Positions 33,800 through 46,000 are shown, numbered from the stretch's first letter. The stretch is DNA of 64,000 bases from Petrolisthes cinctipes (GCA_033782935.1 JAWQEG010000630.1:491001-555000); one strand, 5' to 3'. A program made the numbers and translations. The notes: generated by a model not told the origin, from the letters alone.

Positions 33800-34397
33800 A
33801 TATATTGATCACTGACACCACCACTACCACTGACACCACCACCACCACTGATACCACCACCACTGACACCACCACCACTGACACCACCAGTGATACCACC
33901 ACCACCACTGACACCACCACCACCACTGACACCACCACCACCACCACTGACACCACCACCACCACTGACACCACCACCACCACCACTGACACCACCACCA
34001 CCACTGATACCACCACCACCACTGACACCACCACCACTGACACCACCGCCACCGCTGACACCACCGCCACCGCTGACACCACCACCACTGACAGCACCAC
34101 CACTGACACCACCACCACCACTGACACCACCACCACTGATACCACCGCCACCACTGACACCACCACCACTGACACCACCACCCCCACTGACACCACCACC
34201 ACTGACACCACCACCACCACTGACACCACCACCACTGACACCACCACCCCCACTGACACCACCACCACTGACACCACCACCACCACTGACACCATCACTA
34301 CTGACACCACCACCACTGATACCACCACCACCACTGACACCACCACCACTGACACCACCACCACCACCACTGATACCACCACTACCACTGAGGGGAG
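33800..34397 (+). CDS. Putative optional exon 4: Thr/Asp repeat
   Basis: A 598-base stretch of ACCACCACTGACACC-type units bounded by a strong acceptor (TTTTGTTTTGTTTTCAG) and a perfect donor (GTAAGT at 34398). Entered in phase 1 from exon 3, it starts D-I-L-I and becomes about 190 residues of TTTTD/TTTD repeats, a mucin-like, potentially O-glycosylated linker. It exits in phase 2, whereas exon 5's long open frame needs phase 1; inclusion would end the protein 15 codons into exon 5. All three frames are open because of the repeat, so openness is not evidence. It could be an alternative exon, an exon with an allelic or assembly length error, or a minisatellite that happens to sit between splice-like sites. 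Confidence 0.4.
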
Positions 34398-34408
34398 GTA
34401 AGTGTACG

Positions 34409-34409
34409 A

Positions 34410-34491
<82 letters not shown>
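34409..34491. repeat. TA microsatellite
   Basis: (TA)n in putative intron 4, 12 bases after the exon 4 donor. Confidence 0.95.
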
Positions 34492-34493
<2 letters not shown>

Positions 34494-34575
34494 ATAATGT
34501 CTTTCCGTGATCGATTTTATAATCATATCAAGGGAAATATATTCCGCTACTGTTATGTACTATATATCTATAAAT

Positions 34576-34577
<2 letters not shown>

Positions 34578-34620
<43 letters not shown>
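34578..34620. repeat. TC microsatellite
   Basis: (TC)n tract about 50 bases upstream of the exon 5 acceptor. Confidence 0.95.
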
Positions 34621-34624
<4 letters not shown>

Positions 34625-34671
34625 TTCTAAATATTATATATGTTAACGTATTTCTTTCTTCTTTCTGTCAG

Positions 34672-34802
34672 ACCAAGGACTTGGCTTTCCCGCCTGGAGT
34701 GGATTCAACCTCTCTAAATATCATGTCCACTTTGCCAACGGCGTGACACTGCTCAGAGAGCCCATTAATCATTTATTCTGGACAATTACTGTCCTGGAGG
34801 AA
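34672..34802 (+). CDS. Putative host gene exon 5
   Basis: Preceded by GTTAAC (branch-like) and a pyrimidine-rich acceptor TTTCTTTCTTCTTTCTGTCAG, and followed by a donor GAA|GTGAGA at 34803. Entered in phase 1 it codes D-Q-G-L-G-F-P-A-W-S-G-F-N-L-S and continues through VHFANGVTLLREPINHLFW to VLEE, leaving in phase 0. NLS is an N-glycosylation site. Splicing from exon 3 straight to exon 5 keeps the frame. The Gly/Trp/Phe-rich composition suits a folded extracellular domain that I cannot name. Confidence 0.45.
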
Positions 34803-34834
34803 GTGAGAAGACGAACTTTTGTATTATCACCATC

Positions 34835-35088
34835 ATCACTATTACCATCATCATCACCATCATTGTCAATCCCCGCCAACATCATCATCACTACCATTAC
34901 CATCAATACTACCATTCTTATCATCATCACTACCATTACCATAACCACTACCATTATTATCATCATCACCAATCAACACCACTACCATCACTATCACCAC
35001 TACCATTCTTATCATCATCACTACCATCACCATCACCACTACCATTATCATCATCATCACTACCATCACCATCACCCACTACCATTGA
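34835..35088. repeat. ATC minisatellite M, left part
   Basis: Units of CACTACCATTATTATCATCAT with CATTGTCAATCCCCGCCAAC interruptions. It is the left side of an array cut by LINE A copy 2 and continuing at 40745. Confidence 0.9.
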
Positions 35089-35121
35089 CAGTCTCACCCC
35101 AACCTTCTTGGAGTGAAGACG
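35089..35121 (+). promoter_or_regulatory. Internal Inr+DPE core promoter, LINE A copy 2
   Basis: ACAGTCT at the 5' end fits the arthropod initiator TCAGTY with A(+1) at 35090. AGACG at 35117-35121 fits the DPE consensus RGWYV at exactly +28 to +32. There is no TATA box upstream. It would let each new copy carry its own promoter. Confidence 0.65.
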
Positions 35122-35373
35122 TGTTCCTGGCGCTCTGCCTGTGTTGTTGTTTGTGTTGTTGTTTGTCTTGTTTCAACGTTCTTGTTTGTGTGTTGTTGTG
35201 TCTGTGGTGTTATAGGGGTTGTTTATATTTTCTATCTCGTTTTTTTTTGTGGTTTTGCTGTTTGCGGTATTGTTGTTTGTGGTTTATTTTTTTTATTGTG
35301 GTTCTGTGTGTGTATGTTCGTGTGTTTGTGTGTGTTCAGTTGTTCGCTTCCCATCTAGGCCTTGCCTGGCCTA

Positions 35374-36855
35374 ATGGAGAGCGCGGATTCGGATGTGGCT
35401 TCCTGCCTGGAGGCCGACTTGGCCATGTCGGAGGAGGATGAGTCTCCTATCGAGGATCACTGGCCTGAGCTGCCTTCTTGCAACCCTCCCCCCCTCTCCT
35501 CGGTCACTCCGCAGCTCAGGTTGCAGCCTTCCACCTCCTCAACCTCTACCAAGCGACCCGTTGATACCTCGTCCGACTCCTTGCAGGATTCCGATGGTGT
35601 GGACTGTTTGCCTCCGGCTGCCAAGACTGCCAAGGGTGCTTCAGCTGTGCATGACGTACCTTCTCTGCCTCAACGTGGTGTTTCTTCCTTGTATACCAAC
35701 TCCTTGCCCTCGTCCAACCTTCCTGCTTTTGCCCCAAGAAATGCCTATGTCAAGCTCTCCTTCTCTGGGAACCCATCTACGGACACAATGTTGCGTTGGT
35801 TGTCTGATGTCAACAGGGCCTTCCAGCTGCAGCGTGAACTGGCTGAAGTGAAGACGGCTGCTGTCACCGCCCGGTTTGTCTACATCTCTAGGAAGCGTCA
35901 GGATATCATTGATAGAGTGAAGGCTAGTGAATTTTTGTCTCTGCCCCTCATTCTTGAAGACTCACCCGAGAGGCCTCGTAAGTTCCCCAGCTACATCCTT
36001 ACCCGTTTTCCTATTGATGTTGACCCGAAACTTGCTAAGGGATACCCTGGTGTGTATTTTGCCCATCGTTTTTTCCAAGATGGTTCCCCCATTAGCCGTA
36101 TTGTTGTTGTCTGGAGTCAACCTGATCCACCTCCAAATGAGATTTCCTTTGATTTCCTCCCTTGTCTTCCACCATGTGAGGTGAGGAAACTTCATAATGA
36201 CCAGCCTTGGTGCTACAGGTGCTGGGGTGTGGGGCATATCTCCCGGTACTGTTCTGCCAGGCCGAAGTGTGCATGGTGTGCTGCTGACCATGATTCCAAG
36301 ACGTGTCCTGTCAGGGGCGAACCATCACGTCCTGCTGCCTCCATCTCTGAGCCTTCACCTCCTGAGGATACGTCTCGATGGAAGTGTCCACGATGCCTTC
36401 AGCCAGGGGTTAACGTGTGGCATGGATGTACTCGACGTCAGGTCCAGGCTCGTGTCACTACTATTGCTCCGTCTCCACCACCACCACCACCACCACCTCC
36501 CCAGTCTGCTCCTCCTACCAGCCCTGCCTCACCTCCAGACATGGCCCTCCGCAAGTCTGTTGCTACCCTCATGGCACGATGTACGGCTCTCGAGAACCGC
36601 TTTTCTGCCCTTGAAGCCAGGATTGATGGGCTAGTTGCCGCGCAGGCTGCCAATGACTCCAAACTCTCCACCTTGGTCGAGGCTCAGCAGGCCATCATCT
36701 CAACTGTCACTACCCTTACCGAAAAGATGGATACTGTTGCATCGTGCCTTGAAAAGCTTTTCGAGTCAGTCCCTTCTCCTGGTCCATCTTCTTCTCCAGG
36801 TCGCTCATCTGCCCCCACTCACCGGACTTCTACCTCCAAATACAGAGTTCGCTAG
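35374..36855 (+). CDS. LINE A copy 2 ORF1: gag-like RNA-binding protein, 493 aa
   Basis: Starts at ATG 35374 (MESADSDVASC; the in-frame TTG twelve bases upstream is not needed) and ends at TAG 36853. Order of parts: acidic, Ser/Pro-rich N-terminus; a conserved central domain (about 110-270, containing FAPRNAYVKLSFSGNP and RFVYISRKRQDIIDRV); two zinc knuckles at about 278-312 (CYRCWGVGHISRYC and CAWCAADHDSKTC); a third Cys/His cluster (CPRCLQPGVNVWHGC); a Pro run; and a C-terminal coiled coil at about 395-460 with heptad Leu/Ala. It would coat LINE RNA and form the retrotransposition particle. The coiled coil after the knuckles probably mediates multimerisation. Intact in this copy. Confidence 0.9.
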   Translation: MESADSDVASCLEADLAMSEEDESPIEDHWPELPSCNPPPLSSVTPQLRLQPSTSSTSTKRPVDTSSDSLQDSDGVDCLPPAAKTAKGASAVHDVPSLPQRGVSSLYTNSLPSSNLPAFAPRNAYVKLSFSGNPSTDTMLRWLSDVNRAFQLQRELAEVKTAAVTARFVYISRKRQDIIDRVKASEFLSLPLILEDSPERPRKFPSYILTRFPIDVDPKLAKGYPGVYFAHRFFQDGSPISRIVVVWSQPDPPPNEISFDFLPCLPPCEVRKLHNDQPWCYRCWGVGHISRYCSARPKCAWCAADHDSKTCPVRGEPSRPAASISEPSPPEDTSRWKCPRCLQPGVNVWHGCTRRQVQARVTTIAPSPPPPPPPPPQSAPPTSPASPPDMALRKSVATLMARCTALENRFSALEARIDGLVAAQAANDSKLSTLVEAQQAIISTVTTLTEKMDTVASCLEKLFESVPSPGPSSSPGRSSAPTHRTSTSKYRVR

Positions 36856-39800
36856 TGATTGCCGGCTGGATGTCATCTCCTGGAATGTATGTGGTATCAC
36901 CAGTTATGCTAAGCTCACTCAACTCAAGGCCTATGTTTTTCGTCATCATCCCAGTGTTATTTTTCTCCAGGAAGCATTTCCAGGACGGCCGCTCGCTGCT
37001 GGGCAAGCTCCTCCTCTCTCAGGTTATGTGCCATATGTTCATTTGGTAAGGAATGGTCTCCTGACTTACATACATAGCTCCTTGCCACATCGCCCTCTCC
37101 GTACCTCCACTGATCCTGACATGACCTTTCAGCTATTTGAGGTTCTACCTGGGAATGGAGTACTCCAACTATGTAATGTCTATTCTGCCCCAGCTAGACT
37201 CACTCTTGAGGCTCTTCCTTCTCCAACAGTGCGTGGTATGGTTTATATGGGAGATTTTAATGCTCGGCATTCTGATTTGGGTGATGGTTCTGGCTCTATT
37301 AATCGTAATGGTGTTCGTCTCCTTTCATACATCAGCAAGCATCATCTGACACGCTGGGACACTGGCGGTGCCACTCATTGACGGGGAGGTACTCTGGATT
37401 ACATCCTCTCGTCTGGCCTGATAGCATCTCGGGTCCTGTGCTCCTCCGTGCCAGACTTATTCTCTGATCACATCGCTCTTCGGTTTCATTATTCTTTAAC
37501 TGCTGGGTCAAGTGCTTCAGCCACTCGTTTGCGTATTGCTGTGCCCCCTAAATATTGCCCGACTTACATCTTATTCATGGCCCATGTATTCCCTACATTT
37601 GACATATCATCAGCTGAACAGTTGTACTCTGATCTTGTATCTGCTACTCATGACTTTTATAGGCTATACGTGTCCCGGCCACACCTTCAGCATCGCCATA
37701 CTGCCCACTCCTGGACGCTGGATGCACGTATACAGGAGGCAAATGAGGAGGCTGAACGTGATGGCCTATTGTTTCAAGCCAACCCAACCCCTGACCTGCT
37801 CCATCGTTACCAGATGTCTAGGGACGCTTTAATTGCCCTGCAGGAGTGTGCTCACACCGAGTCTTGGCAGCGGTTCACGGACAGCATCAGCCAGCAAACA
37901 AGTGTGGCTTCTATGTGGCACTTCATCCATCGGGCTGTTAAAAAGACACCGGCCACTGCTCGTCATCACACTCCCGCCGACTATGCCCAATAAACTTGTC
38001 GATGCCTGGTCAGAACAATCTACCTCAGCCAGTCTACCCATCCACATACAAGATGCACTCACTTCCCGTGCTGCTGTCCATCGGCTACGTCTAATGTCTG
38101 CTCTGTTGCAAGATGATGACGATGATGCAGAGGTGATAACTGAGGAGGAGTTGCGACGTGCTCTCTCTCGGGGTAGAGCTTCTTCCCCTGGTGATGATGG
38201 TATTACTTATGCTGTGCTGCGCCTACTTCAACAAGTTCCTGGGAACCCTCTACTTCTACTGTACAATCTTTGTCTTCGTGATGGTTGTGTACCACGAGCC
38301 TGGACCAGCAGCACAATAATACCCATCCCTAAGCCCGGCACTGCGAAGTTCAGGCCTATTTCCCTGACTTCCTGTTTTTGTAAAGTTATGGAGAGAATCT
38401 TACTCAATCGTCTCATGTACAGACTGCAAGATCGCCTTTCTCCATGGCTGTTTGGTTTCCTTCTCCAGCGGAGCACACACCACTGCCTAGTCGACCTGTA
38501 CACTCGCCTTAACAGGGACAGTGTGGTGGCCTTCATTGACCTTCGAAGTGCCTTCGATGTTGCTAATAGAGACGTCATTTTGGATCAACTGGTTGACTTT
38601 GGGATAAAGGGTAATCTATTACGGTGGATTTGGGGCTACCTGAGTAATAGGACCTCCCATGTGTTTTTCAGTGGTGCGCTCAGTTCTTTGCGCAGTTTTC
38701 ATCTTGGTACGCCTCAAGGGGGTGTTCTCAGCCCATTGTTATTTAATATTCTGATGCATCGGCTGCTCACTTCTCTCCCTGATATACCTGGAACTACAAT
38801 TACGTGCTATGCTGATGATATATGTGTTCATTCTCCCTCACCAAGGGATCTCCAGCGGTTTCTTGACTCCTTCTCTGTGTCCTCCTCTCACTGTGGCATT
38901 ATTGTCTCCCCAGATAAGAGCAGAATATTCACCTGCTGCCTTCCTCAAGCTCGGCCAGTGTTCACCATTGGAGGGACTGTCATTCCCATGTGTTCCCAGT
39001 ATTGCTACCTGGGCGCACTAGTCAATATTTGGCCAATTGTCCCTGCCAGACCTCAAGACCATCCCATTGTCCAGGACTTATTGGGTCGTCTCCAACGTCG
39101 ACTTACGCCACTTCAATGTCTCACTAACAACTCCTCGGGCATCTCCATCCCAGTAGCCAGGACTATCTATATTGCTTTTATCCGTTCAGTTGTTGATTAC
39201 CTCTCCCCCGCTCTGATTCAACTTCCTAGCGCTACTCTGGAAACTTTAGAAAAGTTTCAGAATAGAGCAATGAGAATAATTCTCGGCCGTCCAATGTCGA
39301 CCAGGATAGTGAACATGCAGCGTGAGTTGCGTCTTCCCCTATTAATCGAGAGAATTTATTCTAATGTTACTTGCTTCACTGTCAAGTGCCTCCATTTCCC
39401 ACATATTTCACCCCATTACTCTCAGTTAGTCAGGACTTCTCTTAGACCAAACTACCCGGTCCCTCCCATACTGCCTGCTGGACGTACTCTTATAAGGTCT
39501 GTTTCCTCTATGCTCTGTAGTCTTAATATAGATATAATGGTGGCCGACGTCCCCCCAGGACCCCCTCCGTGGATGCTACCAACACCTGATGTGAGCTTCA
39601 CACCTACTTCCAAGTCGGAACTGCCTTCTCTACAGCGGCAGTTGGCTCTGGAACACATAGAAACAGTGACGTCCTCCATCACAGATCCATACTGCCTCTA
39701 CACTGATGGCTCATTGCAGGTGGATGGTGCAGTAGGTTGTGCCGTTTTCTCACCTGACATGGAGTCACCTCCAGGGGGCTGGGTTGGCCGTCGTCTCTGT

Positions 39801-40538
39801 AACCACTCTAGCTCAACATTGTGTGAACTGTATGCCATTCAGGATGCTATTAGTGTTGTTTATCAACGTGGAGTGAATGCTGCCATTTTTTGTGACTCCA
39901 GACCTGCCCTTCATTCTCTCTCTAGTGTTCAGCCCACACACTCTACTGTTGTTCAGCAGATTTTATCGTTTTTGTCCTTATTGCGTCATCGTAACTTGAC
40001 TTTCAAATTTTTATGGGTGCCATCCCATGTAGGTTTACGTCACAATGGTACAGTTGACAGACTCGCAAAGGAAGCCTGCCATCTGCCTCTTCGTGGTGTT
40101 GGACGTCCTCTCTCCCTGACATGTTACCTCTCTAAAGTCCGCTCCGCCGCTCTCCTCCCTGTACGGCGACGCAGGGATGCAGAGAGGCCCTTCAGCATCT
40201 CCATCACACATTACGAGTCTGTCTGCCGTCACAAATATTCCTACCATCGTCAAGGCCTCATGGTTTGGAGGCACAATGTAGTCTCTGCTCGTTTGAGGCT
40301 TGGCTACCGGCCACCATGGCAGGTTGCTGGAATGCAGGGTGAGCCTCCCTTCACTGAGTGTCGCTTGTGTCGAGCGCCTCGTGCTAACACTGTAGAGCAC
40401 TATTGCCTGGCCTGCCCCACTGTCCGACACTTGCTGCCCCGGGGCCTGCCACTAGATGTGGTTTGTCGACACCTGCTGAACCACCAGGTTCTGGAGGAAC
40501 TTCTGGTATGCCACCCTCGTTTTGGTGGATTTAAGTAG
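36653..40538 (+). pseudogene. LINE A copy 2 ORF2 (EN-RT-RNase H), two defects
   Basis: The polyprotein frame overlaps ORF1 by 203 bases from ATG 36653, in the +1 frame. Domains: endonuclease (ISWNVCG, FLQEAF, MGDFNARH, SDHIALRF; about 36870-37500), reverse transcriptase (FIDLRSAFD near 38533, GTPQGGVLSP, YADD at 38808-38819) and RNase H (YTDGS, LCELYA, CDSRPAL, WVPSHVGLRHNGT; about 39690-40080), then a CRLCRAPRANTVEHYCLAC finger. Defects are TGA at 37379-37381 between GDFN and SDH, and one inserted base at about 37991 (CCCAATAAAC versus CCCAACAAC), after which the frame is open to TAG 40536. It cleaves target DNA, reverse transcribes, and removes RNA; this copy would need help. Confidence 0.9.
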
Positions 40539-40744
40539 GTCATAATGTAATATTTGTCTGTATACTTGTGCTTCATTCTGTTATGTTTTCGTGATGTGTG
40601 TGTGTGTGCGCATGTGTGTGTGCTTGTGTGTGTGTGTGGTCATTGGGTTCTCATGAGTCCCGCCTACCCTTGTGTACTGTTGTCTGCCTATTGACTGACG
40701 CTACGGCGCAATGAATTAAAACAAAAAAAAATAAAAAAAATAAA

Positions 40745-41830
40745 CACTACCATTATTATCATCACCATCATTGTCAATCCCCACCAACATCATCATCATC
40801 ATCACTACCATTACCATCACCACTACCATTCTTATCATCATCACTACCATTACCATCACCACTACCATTATTATCATCACCATCATTGTCAATCCCCACG
40901 AACATCATCATCATAATCACTACCATTACCATCACCACTACCATTATTATCATCATCACTACCACCATCACCATTACCATTATTACTATCATCATCATTG
41001 TCAATCCACACCAACATCATCATGATCACTACTACCACCATCACCACTACCATTATTATCATCATCACTACCACCATCACCACTACCATTATTACCATCA
41101 TCATTGTCAATCCCCACCAACATCATCATCATCACTACTACCACCATCACCACTACCATTATTATCATCATCACTACCATTGTCAATCCCCACCAACATC
41201 ATCATCATTACTAACATCACCATCACCACTACCATTATTATCATCACCATCATTGTCAATCCCCGCCAACATCATCATCATCACTACCATTACCATCATC
41301 ACTACCATTCTTATCATCATCACTACCATTACCACCATCACTACCATTATTATCATCATCACTACCATTACCATTACCACTACCATTATTATCACCATCA
41401 CCATCATTGTCAATCCCCACCAACAACATCATCATCACTACCACCACCATCATCACTACCATTATTATCACCATCACCATCATTGTCAATCCCCACCATC
41501 ATCATCATCACTACCATCACCATCACCACTACCATTATTACCATCATCACCATCATTGTCAATCCCCACCATCATCATCATCACTACCACCACCATCACC
41601 ACTACCATTCTTATCATCATCACTACCATCACCATCACCACTACTATTATTATCATCATCACTACCATCACCACTACCATTATTATCATCACCATCATTG
41701 TCAATCCCCGCCAACATCATCATCATCACTACAATTACCATCACCACTACCATTATTACCATCACCATCATTGTCAATCCCCACCAACATCATCATCATT
41801 ACCATCACCATCACCATTACCATTATTACC
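40745..41830. repeat. ATC minisatellite M, right part
   Basis: About 1.1 kb of CATCATCATCACTACCATTACCATCACCACTACC units, with the 25-base interruption CATCATTGTCAATCCCCxCCAAC recurring about every 70-110 bases. The same family forms the array at 54915-56490. His-, Ile- or Val/Met-rich frames are repeat artefacts. Confidence 0.95.
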
Positions 41831-42969
41831 TTCGACCTCCCTCATGTGGCAGGGTATAGTGCAGAAAAACTACTGTCCAAAGATAAAAGACCCAGTGATT
41901 TATTATTTTGAGACCAATCAATTTACATATTATATTATAACAATAATTAAAAAAATTATATATAATTATTACATTGACAAAGCTTTTACAAAAGAAAAAA
42001 ATTTAAAGGTTTGATTAATACTGTACTTACCCCCTACCCTTTTTTAACTAAAATTTTTCCCAATATATTTAATACAATGATTTCAAATACTTCCTTCCCC
42101 CTTACTCTACTCGAAACTTCAATATTACAAAACCAACTAGATAAGAACACCTCCTTGCACCTTGACAATATACAAAAATAGAAAATGATTTGGACTAGAG
42201 ACCAGAAATTTTCTTAGTTAACCCCAAAATTAAGTACAAAAAAAAAGTATATATTTATACCACTTGTAGCACTGGAGACCGGACTCCCACTTACTATACC
42301 ACCCCCCTCCCAATTGTGAATGGACCTAGACTTCGCAATCACAACCACCTACCATAGGAGTCAGTTTCCAGCAGAGTTGCTTACAGGATTATACACCTGC
42401 CATACACGTGGCATTTACCAAAAACAAGACACAGGCCAACTAGGGCTTTTACCAAATAGCATTGCACAACTAGTGGCTTACCAAAACTAATCCTGGCCAT
42501 CTAGTGCTTTACCAAAAACAACACTTCACAACTAGTGGCTTTACCAAAAATAATAATACTATACAACTAGTGGTTTTACCAAAAATAATACTGCACAACT
42601 AGTGGTTTTACCAAAAATAATACTGCACAACTAGTGTTTTCCCAATAATAACACTGGCCAACTAGTGCTTTACCAAAAATAACACTGCACTAGTGGTTTT
42701 TTCAAAAATAATATTATGATGACTGCCACACTAAGACCTAAACCAGTTCACCAACAGATTAGGCAAGTTCCCATGTGGACAATATGGCGTCACGAGCTGC
42801 TCGGGTCGAGAAAGAAGAGTGAACCCATAAGATATTAAAAATAATTATTCACCAAGATAGCCTCTACCACACCTCAACACAGAGGCAGGAATTTATTACT
42901 GTATTCTTTAAAGTCTCAACTTGGAACAAATATTCGTAACCCCCAATATCACACGTTACCTGCTCGGGT
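41831..42969. repeat. Unassigned, with a tandem repeat at 42430-42720
   Basis: From about 42430 to 42720 seven or so diverged units of ACTAGTGGTTTTACCAAAAATAATACTGCACA (32-40 bp) lie in tandem. CTGCTCGGGTCGAGAAAGAAG occurs at 42797-42817 and again at 42960-42980, next to LINE C. No gene is supported. Confidence 0.7.
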
Positions 42970-43075
42970 CGAGAAAGAAGATGCTTGCTTGCTTGCTTGT
43001 TGGATTTCTTGGCTATCAACCAGAGGCATATAGCCAAAGGTCATTAAGCCATTGGATCCATTTTATTATATCAAT

Positions 43076-46000
43076 CTATATAAGGTCATAAAGTTTTGTC
43101 TCCCTCAGAAAACTCATTAGTTTGTTTATAATATTCTTGTCATCTGACAGAATATTTTCTATTGTGAAAGCCATTTTCTTTACTTGAAAATATTGTTTAA
43201 TTTTTCTTCTTTGATGTTCAAATTTTGTACAAAAAATTATTGAGTGACTGATGGACATTATAGAGTTACATACTTGGCACTCGGGAGGAAATTGTCTATT
43301 GACATAGGGTTCGATGTGGGTGAACCATGTGGCATTGACCCTAAGACGGGCCAACACCACCTCATCCCTGCGACTACGCCATGATGACGTAGCCCAGGGT
43401 TCAATAACTTTTTTGACTTTATTACCGATGTTTAATCTGGTCCACTGCCTTTGCCACAGGAGATGAATTCGAGACTTAATGAGGGAAACAAAACACCTGA
43501 GATCCGTACGGACTATGCTAAGGTCCAGATCAACAGTTGACCCGGCTAGTATATCAGCCTGTTCATTGCCATAGATACCATAATGTGAAGGTACCCATAT
43601 AAGCTTGATTGATTTATTGGCACAAAACAGCTTACTAATGATATTACCCTGTATTTCGTTGTTAGTTGTATTTAAGGATTTAATAGCTTGAAGTGAACTT
43701 AATGAATCTGTAAAAATAACTATCCTATCGTGGGTCGTCGATAGGGCAAAATCCAAAGCTTTATTAATAGCAAAAAGTTCAGCAAGAAAAATAGATGTAT
43801 GAATCTGCAGTTTGAATCTTAACTGGCATTCAGTCGACCATACACCTGCACCAACACATTCATCCGTCTTGGAACCGTCGGTATACAGATGGAAATATGA
43901 AAGATGTTGAACAATTATCTCACGAAACCTCTGGTGTACCTCCACCTCCGGCACCAGGGATTTAACCCCTGGTAGCCAGGAATCCACAATAGTGAAGGGG
44001 GGTGTTACCCAGGGTGCAATATTTACTAAAACCAGGGAATCGATTGTTGATAATTCTATACCGACACACTCTACGAGGTCGTGGAGTCTTGCTCTGAGGG
44101 ACCTCACGCCAGTGCCCTCCGGGGCCGTGCGACGCCCAGGCGGATAACTCGGCCCTTCCGGGGGCCTATCGCCATGGCCCCCCGGCTGCAAATGCCTCAC
44201 CAAGGCATTACCGGGAAGATGACTCGGCACCCTGGATTTCTTAGCACAGTATACTAACAGTTGTTGATCTCGTCTCAATCGGAGGGGAGGCACTTGTGAC
44301 TCCACCTCTAGACGCTCGATTCGAGTGCAACGTAGGGCTCCAAGACACACACGCAAACACGCATTCTGCACAACATCCAAACCTTTCAACACAGACTCAG
44401 ATGCCGAACCATACACTATTGACCCATAATCTACTCTAGATCTAATCAGGGATTTATATAGCATTAGCAATGACTTCCTATCTGCTCCCCATTGAGTACC
44501 AGAAATGCACTTCAGCAAATTGAGTGCTTTTAAACATTTAATTTTTAACTGACTGACATGGACTCGCCATGTCAGTCGACTGTCAAAATGCAGTCCAAGA
44601 AATTTAGTAGAATTTTGAATAGGTAGGGGGTTGACACCCATAGTCAGCCTGACGTCTGGCTTCTTCCTATGAGTGAAAATAACCCCTACACTCTTTCTTA
44701 CTGAAAACTTAAAACCCGAGGCCCCAATTGTGAATCAAATCCAGTGCCAATTGGATCCGAGTTGCCGAAAACTCTGCATTACAGCTGGAGTGCCATATCG
44801 CACAGTCGTCGGCGTACAGTGAGTATTTAAGATTTCGAGGAGGAGCTGGTAGAAATAAGGTCGGAGACAGAACTCTCCCCTGGGGGACCCCATTTGCCTG
44901 GACAAATTTGTCCGAGAAAGTGACTGTGTCCGAAAAAAGCTTGACAGAGAAAGTTCTGTCAGAAATGAAATTCTTAACAAAAAAGGGCAGGTTACCGCGT
45001 AATCCCATCGTATATAGTTTCCTGAGGAGGCCATGTCGCCAAGTCATGTCGTAGGCTTTTTCAATGTCTAAAAATACTGCAATCAAAATTTTTTTTTTGG
45101 CAAATGCCTCTTGAATTTGAACTTCCAGGTTCACTAGCTGATCGAGCGTCTGGCGACCTTTACGAAAGCCACACTGCTCGTTAACCAGCAAATTCCTGGA
45201 ATTTAAAAAATGCAATAGCCTACGATTAACAATTCGTTCCATGACCTTGCATAAGCAACTTGTGAGCGCAATAGGGCGATACGATGAAGTCGATCTGAGG
45301 TCCCCCCCTCCTTTCGGTATGGGTATGGGAATGACATGTGCAAAGTGCCACGAGTTTGGAAAGGTGTGACCCCTCCAAATCTCGTTAAACACCTGCAACA
45401 TCTTGATCATGGAACCATGATCAAGATGCTTTATCATCTCATACCGAATCTCATCGGGTCCTGGGGATGTCCCACTACAGGCTCCTAGGGCTTGGACAAG
45501 CTCTTGCATTGTTAGATCACTGTTGCAATCTAATTCATCTCCTGTGCCAAAGTCAATATGCTGCAGCTCTGATGCTTCCTTGATGGGCAGGAAAGCTGGA
45601 TGGTAATTTTCAGAGCTGCTAGCAAAAGAGAACTGCCTGGCGAGGGCGTTAGCAATATCTCTAGGTTCGTCATAATTGATGTTATTAAAAGAGATGTTGG
45701 TAATTTTATTTGATATTTTTTTCTTATTTAATTTTCTTACAGTGGACCAGACTTGGGAAATTGATGTTTCACTGTTAATACTAGAGACAAAGCATCGCCA
45801 GGAGTCTCGTTTGGCTTGTCTGATGATTCGACGAGCCCTAGCTCTCGCAAGTTTATACTTGCAAAAGTTCTCATCACTAATGTGATTTTTGAAAAGCCTG
45901 TAGGCTCTATTCCTCTCACACAGTACCCTGCGGCAATCTGGCGTCCACCATGGAACTCTATGCTTTGCGCTATCTACCGAAGTCTTAGGAAATGTTGCCA

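Larger units (their letters stand above)
35089..40744 (+). mobile_element. I-group LINE family A, copy 2 (full length)
   Basis: Full-length copy from CAGTCTCACCCC at 35089 to an A-rich tail (AACAAAAAAAAATAAAAAAAATAAA) ending at about 40744. It is inserted in an ATC minisatellite, with CACTACCATT at 35077-35086 and 40745-40754 as a probable duplication; since that string is frequent in the array the duplication is not independently proven. The layout is T/G-rich 5'UTR, ORF1, overlapping ORF2, TG-rich 3'UTR, poly(A). Confidence 0.95.

Noticed and set aside
33800..34397. CRISPR-like repeat array
   Set aside because: Units are contiguous short codon repeats without unique spacers, in a eukaryotic context.
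40771..42014. Overlapping His/Ile/Ser-rich plus-strand and Met/Val/Gly-rich minus-strand ORFs up to 341 codons
   Set aside because: All frames are open because of the ATC minisatellite; the unit contains no stop in most phases.
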